A stretch of 64,000 nucleotides of DNA, from the NCBI GenBank assembly GCA_902729315.2, contig LR746279.1:2632501-2696500 (forward strand), in the 5' to 3' direction. This DNA comes from Spirodela intermedia (lineage: Eukaryota > Streptophyta > Magnoliopsida > Alismatales > Araceae). Every line of letters starts with the position of its first letter. Position 1 is the stretch's first letter. A program made the position numbers and the translations under genes. Below are positions 27,001 through 44,780 of this stretch, in pieces. The notes below the pieces were generated by a model. The model was given only the letters and a program-made list of their open reading frames with translations. It was not told the origin of the DNA and made no database searches.

Positions 27001-30000
27001 CAAACCTCTATAATTTTCAAAACATCTTGTATTACAATGTTTAATTAAATCTGCTAACTTCCCTGGATTAATTAATATGAACTAGAAAGTATACTGGCTT
27101 CATCATTGAAAGCAGCCTCTCTTGGACATTGCAGCTTGTTCTTTTGGTTTGCATAAACTAGGGGATATTACATCTTGTTTGAATTCTTTCAAACTTTTAA
27201 TCAAGAGGCCATGAAATTTTCATCTGGCACCCCACCCTTTTTTCAATTGGATAGCACCATACACTGATTAAATGTTCAAAAGAAAGGGAATTTACAAACA
27301 TATGCCCAATAATCTCTCCAAAAAGCCTCCATACAACATCTGTAAAATCTGCACTAAAATGGTGGAGACCCTAAGAACCTCAAAAACGAGGAACAATCTC
27401 CTTCACCCCCCATATGCGCTACAAGACATCCTCAAACTGAGCATAACACAAGTCTCTGTGGCTTCTTGTTTCCATTTCATTTGTGATTCAAGATCTTCCA
27501 CATTTTCCTCCAGAATAAAATGTCCGCACACATAATCATCACTGGTAACCAAGACTGGGGAAAAACCTTTAACTAAGACGAATTAACAAAGAAACCAACC
27601 AAAAAATATCTTTTGTCCCTTTGCCCCTTGTAATGATTATCAAAGCAGCAGATGCAGAAATCCACAAAAGTCTGATATCCACTTCTTTCTTCAAAGCAGA
27701 GCTTAGCTCTTCTGTCTCTTCCTGCAAGCCCTTCTCCAGGAGAGCTGAAAACCACAACAACTGATGTACAATTTTTGGGGAAGAATTTTGTAGAAAGAGA
27801 AAAGTACAATCTCTTCAAAAGGGAAAGTATCATATTCTCTGTGTTTTATGCCAGGAAAAAATTACTAACAACCTTCGAAATTCAAGAAAATCTTGTCCTG
27901 ATGGCACTAACGAAGTGATAAATCAAATTATATACAACGTCTGGAGACATCAAAAGTAGCCCATTAGATCCTAGTCAAGACCATCAATATACAAATCTGA
28001 TTTTATACACAATCAGCTCAAAACAAAGGTCAGCAAAATAAGATCTTCATAATTCGCACAAGAACAAATCAAGCACAGATTCCTCCAGTAAACCACGCTT
28101 ATTTGTCATAAAAACTTAACCTGTTTGGTCTTCAATGTATTCTCTGAGAGCCAATGTAAATCTTGAAGCTCTGCAGATAGAGATCCCGCAAATGACGATT
28201 CCAAAACCGCAAGAACATTAGAGATGCCATTTAACCGTGAAGAAAACTTCAGGAGCAAGTTCAAGTTTGTTTGCATTCCCTCTTCACGAACATCTGAATC
28301 CTTGTTAAGGCATTCCTTGTCAAATTATCCGGAATCCCGGAGTTATCACATCCATGCATCAAATTTATCCTTTGAAACTATTATGGAACCCACTTCCAAC
28401 AAGAAAATATTTTACCAGCACATCCAATTGAAGATCTTAAAAAATCGTCTATCCCACTACCACAGAGGATACTTGGAAAAAACATAGAAAAGGGTGTGTT
28501 ACATCATCAAACATCGAGAGGATAAGCAGATACATTTAGGTAAGTGCTTGAAACTCTAACTACTTATCTCAACACTCGGTAGAAACAAAAATCAAGCAAC
28601 CATCAAACAGAAAGCAACCAAGAAAATTGATGTACGCTGGGGTGGGTACAGTGTATTAGACACAATAGCTTATTGAATTTTATAAAATCAAAATAAGTAG
28701 CCAAAAGAAAATTCCATCATGAGAAATTTAATGTACGTTGGAATGGGCACAGAGTATTACACGATAGCTTATAGAATTTTAAAAGACCAAAATAAGCAGC
28801 CAAAATAAGATTCCACTACGAGTTGATGGCTTTTGATGATTTTATTTGATGTTTGTTACAAGTAGGACTAGTTAAGGAATTCCCAACTCCGTAAACTCCA
28901 AAGAGAAAGCACAGCTAGTTAAAAGTATGAAACGAATAGCATCCCATTCCAACGATACATTTCATGCAACAGTGTAGCTAAACTAAAACAGAGATAACAA
29001 AGTTCATATTAAAACAAAAAAAAAAAATCAATATCCTCAAATTAGTTAAGGTATTTAATATCAAACTTTATAGTAATACTAATCAGTTTGTGCATATTTA
29101 ATCCCACGGGTCTTAAAATTTTATTAATGTATAAAATATCATATTAAACATCCAACAGTATCCTTAATCTAATTTCTCAACATTTAAGGCAATAACATTT
29201 CATCCGTATGATTAATGAACCATCATACGAAAGCAATGTAAAATGTTTATAAAAACTAATTAAGAACAAAATGTCCTGATAAATATGGCATACTCAAAAG
29301 CACTGCAGGGATAGGTACACCAAGATGAAGGTGCCAGAGGCACAAAGGAATCTCACCATAGTGAGGATAATGTGAGGATCACGTGATTGGCTAGCTCAAT
29401 CGCAAGTAGCCATCCAGTGTCACAGGCAGGAAAGTGATCGGATGGTAAATGTAGTGCTGGAAGAGAGGAAATCAGTGACGCACTTAAACATGGGTGACAT
29501 AAAGGTGGTCAACAGTCGGTGTGCCACAATAGGCAATCATGATATTATTGGTCAAAAGTATAAGCATGTCATGTAATTGATGTACCTGTAAGAACGTGGT
29601 TTATATATCTGGAATTATCCACTTAAAAAAAAAAAGTGAGATCCTAGTATATGCACTAAAAGTGAAAGATAATTATCCCATGAGCAGGCATAGGTAACAT
29701 AAACCCAAGCAATCATAGATAGAGATGTCAACAGATACGCCCATGCACATGCATGTGCCTACGATAACCAGGGAAAACGATCCATCTCTTAAACAGAAAA
29801 TTTCATGGGAAAATGAACCCAAAAAGTACAAGACCAAATTTGCAGCAATGGTGAAAGATTATGCAAAAGATAAAAAAAGAGTATGCTTCAAATCATTCAC
29901 TTTGTTCTCAAAGCATCTCAACACAAGATTGAAAACCAAGAAAACTAGACCGTATTAACTTCTTTGATGCAATCAAAGTGACCATGAATGATTGTAGATG

Positions 30001-33000
30001 CCAGATGATAAAATACAATATATATAAAATCTTGTTAAAAGGACAATATTTAAGCCCATCATAATACCAATCATGATGCTTCCAGTGGTATAAGCAGTCT
30101 AACACAAGAAAAAGCATAAAAAAAGACATGCATAACATGTAAGACTTGTCTCATGCTTTTTACCTTCCTGTTCAAGACTTTGATCTCTCTTTTACTATAT
30201 GCTATCATCCAGATCAAAAATTGTATATTTGAAACAGGACTGTCTCCCCAAATCTAGATGTCAAGGTTTCAAGGATACATATGTCATGAAGATCTTGAAC
30301 AACACTCTTGTACTTCCATCTGCACCAGTTTTTCACAACAACTTCATCCAAAAGAAATGCAAGTACAGGGTCGCTTGATACAGCATTTTCGTCCAGACAA
30401 ACATCTGTAACATCTGTGGTATTTGTTAAGGTGATGATAACATGGTCTATACTTTGAATGCATCCCCGCATCAGTCGTTTCATCCATCAACAAATATAAA
30501 AAACAAAAGGATACAATGGCAGATTGAAGAAACAAGGTTGTTTTCTAGGGCAACATCAAAGAGAGAATAGAGGCGCTGGACATCTAAATGTTCCCCGTTG
30601 TAATTCTGTTCAGATCTCGCATCATCTTTTCTAGCGATAATGCCAGCCTCAATGCATTTATCATAAAGACGAAGACGGAGTTTTCCACCCTTTGGCAGAG
30701 GAGTCCTACAAATTGGACAAACATCACATCTCTGACTACACTCTTCACATAGCGCAGCATGTCCACAAGAACTTAATGCATGTTGTACATAGCGTCCACA
30801 GGTACTCAAGTCTCTAGATGCCCGGCAGTGTTCCACTTTTGCTTCTTTGCACAATTCTATCAGATCTATGGATGCAAATTGTAATAACGCCTCCTGAAAT
30901 GAATATAAATACCAAGTCAGCCAAAAGCATCCACAATAATATGCTATACAAATCATTACAAAACTCACACAAGGGATAGAAATCATTCATCTGCGCCCTC
31001 ATGAAGTAAAAATGACAACCAAAAAAGACAATCATGAGAAATCTACTTGTATTATGTTAATCCATTGATAAGTGCCCTAGGAATTTGCATCAATTTAGAA
31101 TAAATACGAAGACCACTGAGAATGACCTAAGAAAGGATCATAGCTCCGACACGGGATAGCACCCAACCTTCCAACCTTATCTTAGAGTGGCTATTGACAA
31201 GAAGAGACATGGCACACAGATTCAGCCCCCACCACCATTTATTTGCAAGGTCTGCCTTCACTTCTATTAACTTTCCATGTAGTGTCAGAAGCATAATAAT
31301 GAGCAGATATACCAGTTGGCATTGTGGACAAAGAAACGTCATCAACATATAGATGGGGTGAGATGTCCATGATAGAGAGCTCTAATCCCTAGTGAGCCTC
31401 AATTCCTGACGTACCTTCTGACAAATCCACGTGGGATAGCTACTCATATAGGGTGTAAGAGTTTAGCCCTTTTCATGGAACAGTGGGTATCTTGCGAAAA
31501 TCCATGTGCTTAAACCTAACCTCGACCTAGTGACGTATTTAACAGAAAGGCACAAGTGACTAACTTATCTTTTTAGACAAGGATGATCCCACAGAGATCA
31601 GTGTCTGAGATTTTGGCTTTCTCTCTTCTAGCTAGAAACAAAATTCTACCTTTCCATCCTTACTTTTCGCATCCCTGTGTGGGAGGGTAGGAATACTTCT
31701 CAACGTTTGACAACAAGTTGATCTAACTGCTTGACATTTGGTCAAACCGAGAGTTAAAATTCGTTCGGGTACTAACGGAGGGAACCGTCATTTGAGAGGT
31801 TACGTCTGAGGAAGGAACCACAGGGGTTCATTGACCTTTTCTGGAGATGATAGGGAGAGGTGCGGCAGGTTATTAGTTCGTTTTCCATCGTATAAATAAG
31901 TTGGATAGCATTTGAGGGCAGTTTATGGAATCGATGAGGTCAATCTAACCTGAATGAAAGAGGAGTCCATGGATTATGGAGCATGCAAGAGCAGCCAAAT
32001 CTCTAACAAACAAAATGCTGTAACTTATTACCGTGAAAGTGACTGCTTGATGGTGTTAAAGGTGCAAACTTATTACCTTAATAGGACAATTAGATGGCAT
32101 CTACTATCAAGAGTTCTCAAAGTATGTGAGGGGAAGCCATCATCTCTCACTCTACTTTCCTTGAGAAGGATTCTTTCTTTTCAAGGTGGGCCATGCCATG
32201 TGACAGGAATAAGGGCCATACGGGATTTCTTTGTGCTTTTTATCAACGGTTTTGGAACTGATCATGGGCGATGCCAATCATTGTGCAATTTCAAAACAGT
32301 GAGTCACATTTGGAAGGGGGGATCACTATTATTCATTCGGTATTGATTTATAAGAATATATGGCTTAGTATAGTAAAGATGAAACCCTGAGGAGTAGGCA
32401 AAGTGGCGTGACAGATTATTTCATCAATAATGATGGGGATGGCAAAGAACTGTGTAACATGGAATCTGGCTATATAAATGACTTTGTCCAGGGAATTATT
32501 ATATAGGATAACCTTTTGATACCTTGTGAACATATCTATGGGAGAAAAATAGCACATCTCGGTTATTGAGGACCTAATTCAGTCAATTGAAGGCCATTCA
32601 CAGCCATGAAAAATATTGGATTTAAGGAAAGAATTCTGGCATAAATCACATGAGAGTTTTGTGAAGTAACAAGCAGCATATTTAAATCTAAACCCATTAC
32701 TCCTCATTCACCGAATCTGTTACTATAACAGTATGGATCTTCAATATCATCTGCATCTCTTCATCCAAGTACGATGATACTCTAGAAAAATCCAAGATGA
32801 CTTCAACTTCTGGAAACCTAAAGTTGAGAGACATCAAAAGCAACCAATTTTTTAAGGACATAAAATTATGAGAACCCTGGCCTTCATTTAAGCAATTCAC
32901 CTTACACCTTTTCACCAACAGGCCTCTTCTTTACCATCCTCTAGATTCCATTCACATTCCAAGACATAAAATTCACTACTTCCAACTTTTCTGTGAAGCA

Positions 33001-35162
33001 CATTCCGTTCAGATTCCATGCCCCTCTGTGACATCACACAAAACATTGAAACTGCGTAACGTTTTATGTCAGCCAGTATTCATGGACATAAGTGACGAGA
33101 TTTCCTGACTCTCGATATTTCAACACAATCTATTGCACACATCTTTACCAAGTCACTGCTATTTATCTTCTTTCCCAGGCTCTACATTCGTCTCACATTC
33201 CAAGTCACCATACCCATTATCCATCAATCTGTCCATGGCGCATTTTCTCTACCCCAAGCCCCTTCCAGCTCTCATAAAACGTTCTAACATCAGAAGCTCT
33301 TCACTTTTTCCCGCACCACCCTTCTTGTTTGATCAACTTCCTCAGACAGATTTACCTACCCACACCTTACCAAGCAATAGATGTGAGCACAAGGATGGAA
33401 TCACTATCTACTCTCCTCTGCTTCGAAAGAGTGGTGGTATAGGAAGGGACTGAGAATTTTTACATGAAGAACCTCCCGTTGGACCTTGACCATCACCCAG
33501 CTAGCCCCAAAATTGGAACATAGCTGATTCAAATAGATGTCAGCAGGTTGAGATAAAACTCAACCAATTCCAAGGATTTATCCCGCTGTATATTTCAACC
33601 ATATGAACCATGCAAGATGCCAAACTTGATAAGCGTGGACTAAAAACATAAACTGTGAAGGGTAAACATAACCATATAGACAAGAAGACAAAAAGCAACT
33701 GTGACCTCTGACAAAAAGCCCTTGAGACACAAAGTCCCCTGCAATACCTAAAAAATAACCTACAGAGCAACCGTGAGCATAGTCAGTGGATTTGATATGG
33801 CAAAGAACCATAGAATCATTCTTTCAAATGTCCATAGAATAATTTATGCCGCCAATTTGTAACTTAGTTAAGGATAAGACTATACCGGATTGAGGATTAA
33901 CAAATTCCATTTTACCTGATATAAATCCAGAGCACCGACTACAAAACTAAACTACTGTCTAAGGCATCTTTCAACTACTGAAAGATGAACGTATTCAACA
34001 ACAATGCATAAAAATGCTTGCTAATGACACCCATGTTGACTCAATATATCTCCCGCTCATAAAATCCCAAACTACCAAGGCAAATATTCTATGACCTCTC
34101 TGAACTAACAGTGAAAAAATTCAACGACAGCATCAAAAAATGAGGCCAAGCAGCCTACACTGTGAGACTAAATTGGATTCCAACAATGGAAAAGCATTTG
34201 TGCTTTTTTGAAACATGGATAATTCCACCTGCTGTTAACCGACCTGCAACCTAGCATGAGTGTTTGGCTAGCAGGCACTAATACTTAGCAAGCCAAAGAA
34301 ATCACCACCCGGTTTGTACCCAGCTGATTTCATCTTTCTTTTTGGAGTCTAGAGACAGACTTACCCCATGGTAAATTAGACCCTTGTTTTCCAGGTCTTT
34401 TGGAAAAATAGTAACCTACTCACCCATGGCGTGTTCCCCTAGCCTCCCCAGATTTTAAGAGAACCTCGCCCCTTGCATTGATAAGACCTTCAACACACTG
34501 AACGCAGTGCAGCCATGAATTCAGGGACATTTGAACCGTGTGAGACAGCCATAATCGTTTGCGTTTGTTACTTTTCTCTCTTCTTCTTTAATTTTCTCTA
34601 TTCTTCATCATCTCCCATGGGTTGGAGGAACGCGTTCCTAATATTGGGCTCCCTCTCACTACCAAGTAAGCTTTCGATATCTTCCCAGTGTCACATGGAT
34701 TATGCTCAATTAGTAGCCGTATAAAACATCCCCATGAACTAAATGACTGGTTGATAAACCAGCAAAGTTTTATGGTCACTACGCTGTTATGAAAGAACTG
34801 TATCAAACAAAATATCATCAACTTAGAGGCAAGATCCAAAAAGCAAATAAGAGGGATGAAAGAAGACGCAACACTCTGAGAGTAATGGGGGTAGAGGAAA
34901 CAACTGAAAAGCGTTTTCAGTGTAAGCAGGTTGTATTGACCTTAACGACTGAAACATAGAACAATTATAGAAACGAAGCCTAGAGGACGACGAATGAATC
35001 CACATAAATAACAAAAAAATATCTCCCCGTGTAGACTGAGGGAATGCCAACCACGACGCACCACAGCATCTCGGCAAAAAATAAAAAGAAGGTGATAACA
35101 ACCCGCGTAGAAATCATCACCTTGCGCGAACCCAGATCCCTTGCCGTAACAGAGTCGCTCAT
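17125..35162 (-). CDS. HOS1: HOS1, RING-type E3 ubiquitin ligase / nuclear-pore-associated protein
   Basis: Ten coding exons on the minus strand, in transcript order: 35121-35162, 30515-30893, 30279-30413, 28121-28293, 25913-26320, 25672-25830, 24404-24928, 21678-21809, 18507-19252 and 17125-17278. Every junction is GT-AG and in phase, giving 950 residues against about 930 in Arabidopsis. Exon 2 carries the atypical RING (CGRYVQHALSSCGHAALC followed by CSQRCDVCPICR, about residues 46-77). Then comes the ELYS-like helical region, with QRLYSLFDVALENNLVS, AFLLDEVVVKNWC, VMIWCIRHKFLENV and RNLVDRMIELPW. A disordered Ser/Pro-rich part and an acidic-then-basic tail (RWRSDDSSEDEDKSES, SLKRRSKHG) end the protein. 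In Arabidopsis HOS1 represses cold signalling by targeting ICE1, regulates flowering through CO and FLC, and affects mRNA export. The 14-residue first exon (MSDSVTARDLGSRK) is the weakest part of the model; it was chosen because it has an ATG, ends in phase 0 at AAG|GTGATG and lies next to a promoter-like region. Confidence 0.93.
18011..18266. repeat. 126-bp tandem duplication in the last HOS1 intron
   Basis: Two adjacent, about 93% identical copies, each starting AGACTGCTCATCTTATATGG (18011 and 18137) and ending in the shared ACAGATAGTCCATAGCAAATCCA. They lie inside the intron between the last two HOS1 exons. Confidence 0.93.
21042..21065. repeat. (GA)n microsatellite in a HOS1 intron
   Basis: About 12 GA units, followed by several copies of an ATAAAGATAAATA(C/T) phrase up to 21165. 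Confidence 0.9.
28627..28830. repeat. ~100-bp tandem duplication in a HOS1 intron
   Basis: Two diverged adjacent copies beginning TTGATGTACGCTGGGGTGGG (about 28627) and TTAATGTACGTTGGAATGGG (about 28727). Both continue through an ATAGCTTAT(T/A)GAATTTTA block and end near a CAAAATAAG(T/C)AGCCAAAA phrase. They lie in the intron between HOS1 exons 3 and 4. Confidence 0.85.
32690..32985 (-). mobile_element. Possible LINE endonuclease relic in HOS1 intron 1
   Basis: Read on the minus strand, the translation contains FMSWNVNGI, then basic residues MVKKRP, then broken frames (one stop, one frame change). Plant LINE (L1-type) ORF2 proteins begin with a similar SWNVRGL-plus-basic-residues signature from the endonuclease domain. 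The match is short and the downstream residues fit poorly, so this is only a weak call. Confidence 0.25.
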
Positions 35163-35715
35163 ATTGAAATCCAGCAAACGAACTTCGAGGAAGAGATGGA
35201 CAGAAGAAAATGGGCACCAACGGGATCAGCAAACCAGCAGATAGATAAACGATAAACGGACAGAGAAGATCGGAGGCCTCAGGGGCCCAGCACTCCTGCA
35301 AAGTAGAATCACTAGGGGGAACCAGAGCATCCGTCGCCGTACTCCTCCCGGGAAGTGGAGGGATACTGGGGAGATTGAACACCCACCCGCTTCTTTCTCC
35401 GGCAAAACCTTGGCGGACTGATTACGAATTTTAGGGCTGAAGGCGGGCCGGCGGGCTCGTCCCCCTCCTCAACAAACTAGCCGCTGAGGTTAAAAGGGAC
35501 CCGACAATACCGGCGGCCCAACAAGCATTCCATACCAGGGAGATGAGAAAAGAACGCCCTGGATGAGATCAACCGCTCAGACAAGAAGGTTTTGACTTTC
35601 ACTACCATATTACGCAATTTATTTCACTTCAAACACGAAAAATTTGTGTTGAATTAGAAAGAAGAACTAAATCTATAACTAGATAGAGAACCAAGCCATC
35701 ACAAATTCCACATTA
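33660..35715. repeat. Direct segmental duplication, copy 1 (HOS1 5' end)
   Basis: This 2.05-kb stretch aligns colinearly, in the same orientation, with 51766-53893. It covers the proximal part of HOS1 intron 1, coding exon 1, the 5' leader, the promoter and the first bases of the upstream 105-bp array. Matching blocks include TCTTTCAAATGTCCATAGA, CAACGACAG(C/T)ATCAAAAAATGAGG and the exon-1 region. Copy 2 has about 165 extra bases at 52981-53145. Confidence 0.93.
35390..35540 (-). promoter_or_regulatory. HOS1 promoter / 5' leader region
   Basis: GC-rich island directly upstream of HOS1. On the minus strand it contains TTGTTGGGCCGCC, a site II-type TGGGCC element, near 35518, and AGCCCTAAAA near 35432, which resembles a telo-box; both are typical of plant housekeeping promoters. 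A 5'-leader intron may run from 35386 (GTGGGT) to 35296 (TTTGCAG), because both signals are kept in the duplicate copy. No clear TATA box. Promoter assignment is inferred. Confidence 0.5.
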
Positions 35716-36990
35716 TTAGTCATAAATACTACTATTTATTAGTCATAAATTTAGTAATAAAACCTAAATCTATAATAAATAGATTTATAAGTAGATTTAG
35801 AACCAGGCCATCACAAATTCTACATTATAAGTAATAAATACTTCTATTTCATGATTTTTGATGTTTTTTTCTTCTAGGGATTTTTTTTTACATCCATAAC
35901 TAGATTCAGAAAAAAGGCATCACAAATTCTACATTATTAGTCACAAATATGTCTATTTAATGAGTTTTTTATATTCTTATAGAGAAAAAAATCTATATTA
36001 ATAACTCGAACTAGAACAAGCCATCACAAATTTTATATTATTAGTCATAAATACGTCTATTTAATGATTTTTTTATTTTTTATAGAGAAAAAGATGTATA
36101 TTAATAACTAGATCTAGAACCAAGCCATCACAGATTCTACATTATTAGTCATAAATACGTCTATTTGATGATTTTTTTATTTTTTTTCTAGGGTAAAAAA
36201 GCTACGTCTATAACTAAGTTAAAAACCAAGCCATCATAAAGTCTAAATTTTTAGCTATAAATACTTCTCTTGATGATTTTTTTATGTTTTTTTGTTCTAG
36301 AGAAAAAACCCTACTTCTCTAACTAGATTTAGAAACAAGCCATCACAAGTTCTACATTATTAGTCATAAATACAATTATTTTAATGATTTTTATGTTTTT
36401 TTCTATAACTGAAAACCTCTCAAGTTGTCTAAATTTTGGAAAAAATTCAATCCATACTGGTTTTATAAAAGAAGCAGCACATAGTTCTACATTATTGTCG
36501 GTAGTAATCACTTTAGCTATTTTATTTACTTAAAATATACAAAATCGTGTTGAGTTAGAAAAAAAGAAGCTTACATCTATATTGGATTTAGAAACAAGCC
36601 TTCTCAAGTTCTACATGATAAGTCATACACACTTCTATTTAAAGACTATTTTACGTATTTTGTATAGCACTTAAACCTACCCTAAAATTTTCTAAAATTA
36701 GAAAAAAGCTTCCACCTTATTGGATTTAGAAATGAGCTCTGCCATGTTCTACATAATTGGTAGCAAATAATTTAGTAATTTTGCATTTTTAGAGAATTTT
36801 CAGACCATCCAATTTTGTCAAATTAGTAAAAAGCCTTCCATATAACCAAATTTTGGAATAAATCTTACTAAAATCTGGTTCATGTATTTCTGTTCATACC
36901 ATTCAAAACCCCTCAAGTTGTCTTAAATTAGAAAATAAATCTTCCATCAATATGGGATTTAGAAACAAGGTTTACCAAATTCAACATTAC
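35670..36990. repeat. ~105-bp tandem array upstream of HOS1
   Basis: The unit core, AACCAAGCCATCACAAATTC followed by TACATTATTAGTCATAAATAC, T-rich DNA and TAACTAGATTTAGA, recurs near 35693, 35812, 35914, 36018, 36122, 36228 and 36337, with a spacing of about 101-119 bp. More diverged units follow near 36470, 36597, 36734 and 36967. About 10-11 units in all. A single diverged unit is also present at about 53850-53893, at the edge of the HOS1 duplication. Confidence 0.9.
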
Positions 36991-37725
36991 TTCTAGTAAA
37001 TGGCTTGATTATTTGAATTTTTTTTAGGTTTCAAATTTCCTTTAGTTACAAAATATATATATATTACTCAATTTAGAGATGTTGTATGGAATCCCACATT
37101 ATTGAGTAAGCTCTTATAATCACAAGCCTTGACAAAACATGGGCCAACCTCAAGGGTAAGGTGCATAGTAGAGGTTCCACCATTTGATGATTGACAATCC
37201 TGCCCCTCAACAATAGAGCAAAAATCATAATACTAGTCAGCTAACACTCGAAGTATCTTTCTAGTCACAAGTAGTCAAATCTAGGCTAAAGTGGGTCACG
37301 AATTGAAAGGTGAGAAGAGTGATTTTTCATCATTTTAGGGGCATTTTGGTACGTGAGAAATGATAGTGTAGAAAACTATTAGATGTTAAGAGCATATTGG
37401 AAGGATATGTCTGTAATAGAGTTGCAATATATGGGTGTATTTATAATAATACAATTCCTACACAACAAAAATTAGTTGTTTTCTAATTATAAGTATTTTA
37501 TAGAAAATTTAAAATTCTAATCGTCATTTTATTGTCTTTTTTTTTTCCCAACATTCGTAATCTAATCAAACTTACATCTAGAGAAAAATCAGCAAATTAT
37601 GCTTTAGAATTTACATTTGGAACTTTGACTCTTTCTCTAACAAGAGAAATGCCGAGTTATTACATGGCAGATGATCAGGCCTCATGATTGAGCCCACATG
37701 ATGCAAAAGGAAGTCATAATCACCA

Positions 37726-37770
<45 letters not shown>

Positions 37771-39084
37771 GGTAACTTGGGTGTGGAGAGAGATGATGTG
37801 GAGCTTGGTTGAGGCCCATTAATAAGAGTAAAGGGCATACCTACCATATGGCGAAGTAGATACTACTTATGGCCTATCTAGAATCTCTTAATGTAGGTTT
37901 ATGAAGCTATTCCTAGCAAAGTAGTTGACTTTGAGTCTAGTATTGCTTGGCACATTGAGAACCCTTTTTAAGGATTAGAATAATACTACTCATGGCCCAT
38001 TTAGAATAAATTGTCTCCTGAATCCATTAGCCCTTCTTTTGGATGTTCTTGTTGAGCATATTTGATGATGATGACAACATTGACTTTTTACAAATGATTT
38101 TTTCCACAAAAATTCAAAATCTATCCCAAGTTCATAGAATATGCTTAAATAAAATTAATGGGTCAGAATAAGATATTCTAATTTTCAAGAATATCTTGGG
38201 TGCCTACGAGAAAATACATTCAAATTCTCCTACAGATCATGGGTTGCATTAACCACAAAATATCATTATAACATTATAATATCATTGAAAATTAAAAAAA
38301 TGTGAGAGATTTGGGCCAATATGATGCATCAAGTCTAAATCAAATTCAATGTATATCAGATGTGGTTTATCTAACAACCTGTGACAAATTCAATGGTGTT
38401 TTTTTCTATGAAGAGAGATTGAGGAGACTTTATTGGTCTTTAGCATCTGGGACATTCTCCTAACATGTTCCTCTCATGGTTTGGCATTGCCAATAACACC
38501 AAAAAAAATTTACTAATAAAAGTTATCAAAATCACATGGATGGATAATTTGGGGCATTTAGCCTCAATGAATTTACTAATAAAAGCCCCCCATTGCTTGC
38601 TCAAGAGCAAGGGTAAGGTCAACGAAGGGGATGATCTACATAATCAACCAATCCTCTGATATCAGTGAGTAGACCCATTATTCATGGAAATGGCTGTCCA
38701 ACATAAACCGGCTCAGGCAAATTAGATCCAGAAATGGCAACTATGATCCTCACTATAATGAGCATACTAATATAAACAAATGATAACAAAAGATGAAGAA
38801 GAAGCAGAATAATGAAAAGATCCACCCAAAGACTGGGTTAGATGAAAGCCAGAGTCGAATGTCTCTTTTTTCTTAACCGGCCACAGCAGGGGATCCTTGG
38901 CTGATAGCAGCTCTGCTGCAGTGAGCAGAATTATTCATCAATAATTGATCCGTCAGATAAAAATTAAAAAATATTAATTATTGTAATACAAAATCCTCAG
39001 GGCCTTCTAGAGAGCGCATCAACAGAGCTTGCTGAGTTGGAGGCACAGATCCTCAGATCATATTCCATGGCAAGCACAGGCCTG
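36990..39084. other. Intergenic, HOS1-ENO1
   Basis: AT-rich spacer with no supportable gene. The last few hundred bases before 39085 should include the ENO1 3' untranslated region; no clear polyadenylation signal stood out. Confidence 0.5.
37731..37767. repeat. (GA)n microsatellite
   Basis: About 18 GA units in the HOS1-ENO1 spacer. Confidence 0.92.
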
Positions 39085-43827
<4,743 letters not shown>

Positions 43828-44712
43828 TCACTCCTCCCTTGACGCCGCATCCGGCCCAGTTGAAGGGTTGTCGGCGAAATACTCTTGGTGCTTCATGTTC
43901 ACGCCGTACTATTTCAACATAATCACAAGTATTAAGTCCTGATGAAAAATAATCGGCTGAAAAAGTAGATTACAAACCAAAATAATCAACAGAAGCTTGT
44001 ATGAAATTAGGCACATGGACTGGATTTTATGTGAAATCAATGTAAACTATCATAAATAATAGCCTTCAGCTAAACATGGCAGAAATTATGATCAGGGATG
44101 TTAATGGACTGGAGTTGGCCCAGCCTGGTCAAGCCTCTATTCCTAAGAATGGAGCTCAAGAACATGGCTAAAAGGGAGAGAAGCCAATGGCTACCCGTAT
44201 GGATCCCAAATAGGCAAGGGAGAGAAGCCAAGTCAGGAAAATAACCAGGCATAGGCCCACAGTGTCCAAAGGGAGGTTAACATATCCATTGTTGGGAGCA
44301 ACAAACCATTCCTCTGTAGAGTTTCTTACTCTAAAGATGGCATCTTGGATGTTAAGGCTTGTAGTTTTCTAAACAACATCATCTTCCATTGAATTAAATA
44401 AAATGCTCTTTCTCTCTCTCTATCTCTCTACGCTATCTATCTATCAGAAGGTATGGCGTTGGTAGGTATTTGCCTCGAAGTGGGGGCCATGCCTTCCCCT
44501 AAGAAGAGCAAGAAATTGATTCGGTAAGGGCAAGGATTCCACTATTAGTCTTGTCCCTGTGAATTATATCTATGCTGGTTCTGGACATTAGCCTTGGGGT
44601 ATGAACTGAGATTATCAAGTTAAAATATATTGCTGAAAACATGAAAAAAAATTAAGAATATTAGGTGCCAAGTAACCCAGAAGACAATTTTATGGGCAGT
44701 TATTTATATACC

Positions 44713-44780
<68 letters not shown>

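Noticed and set aside
31954-32346. 130-codon plus-strand frame inside HOS1 intron 1
   Set aside because: No domain recognised, lies antisense within an intron and shows no splice partners.
34942-35382. 146-codon minus-strand frame at the HOS1 5' end as the HOS1 first exon
   Set aside because: It has no ATG near its start (begins at GTG), has no GT donor at the point where it would join exon 2, and the duplicate copy does not preserve the frame; the short MSDSVTARDLGSRK exon fits better.
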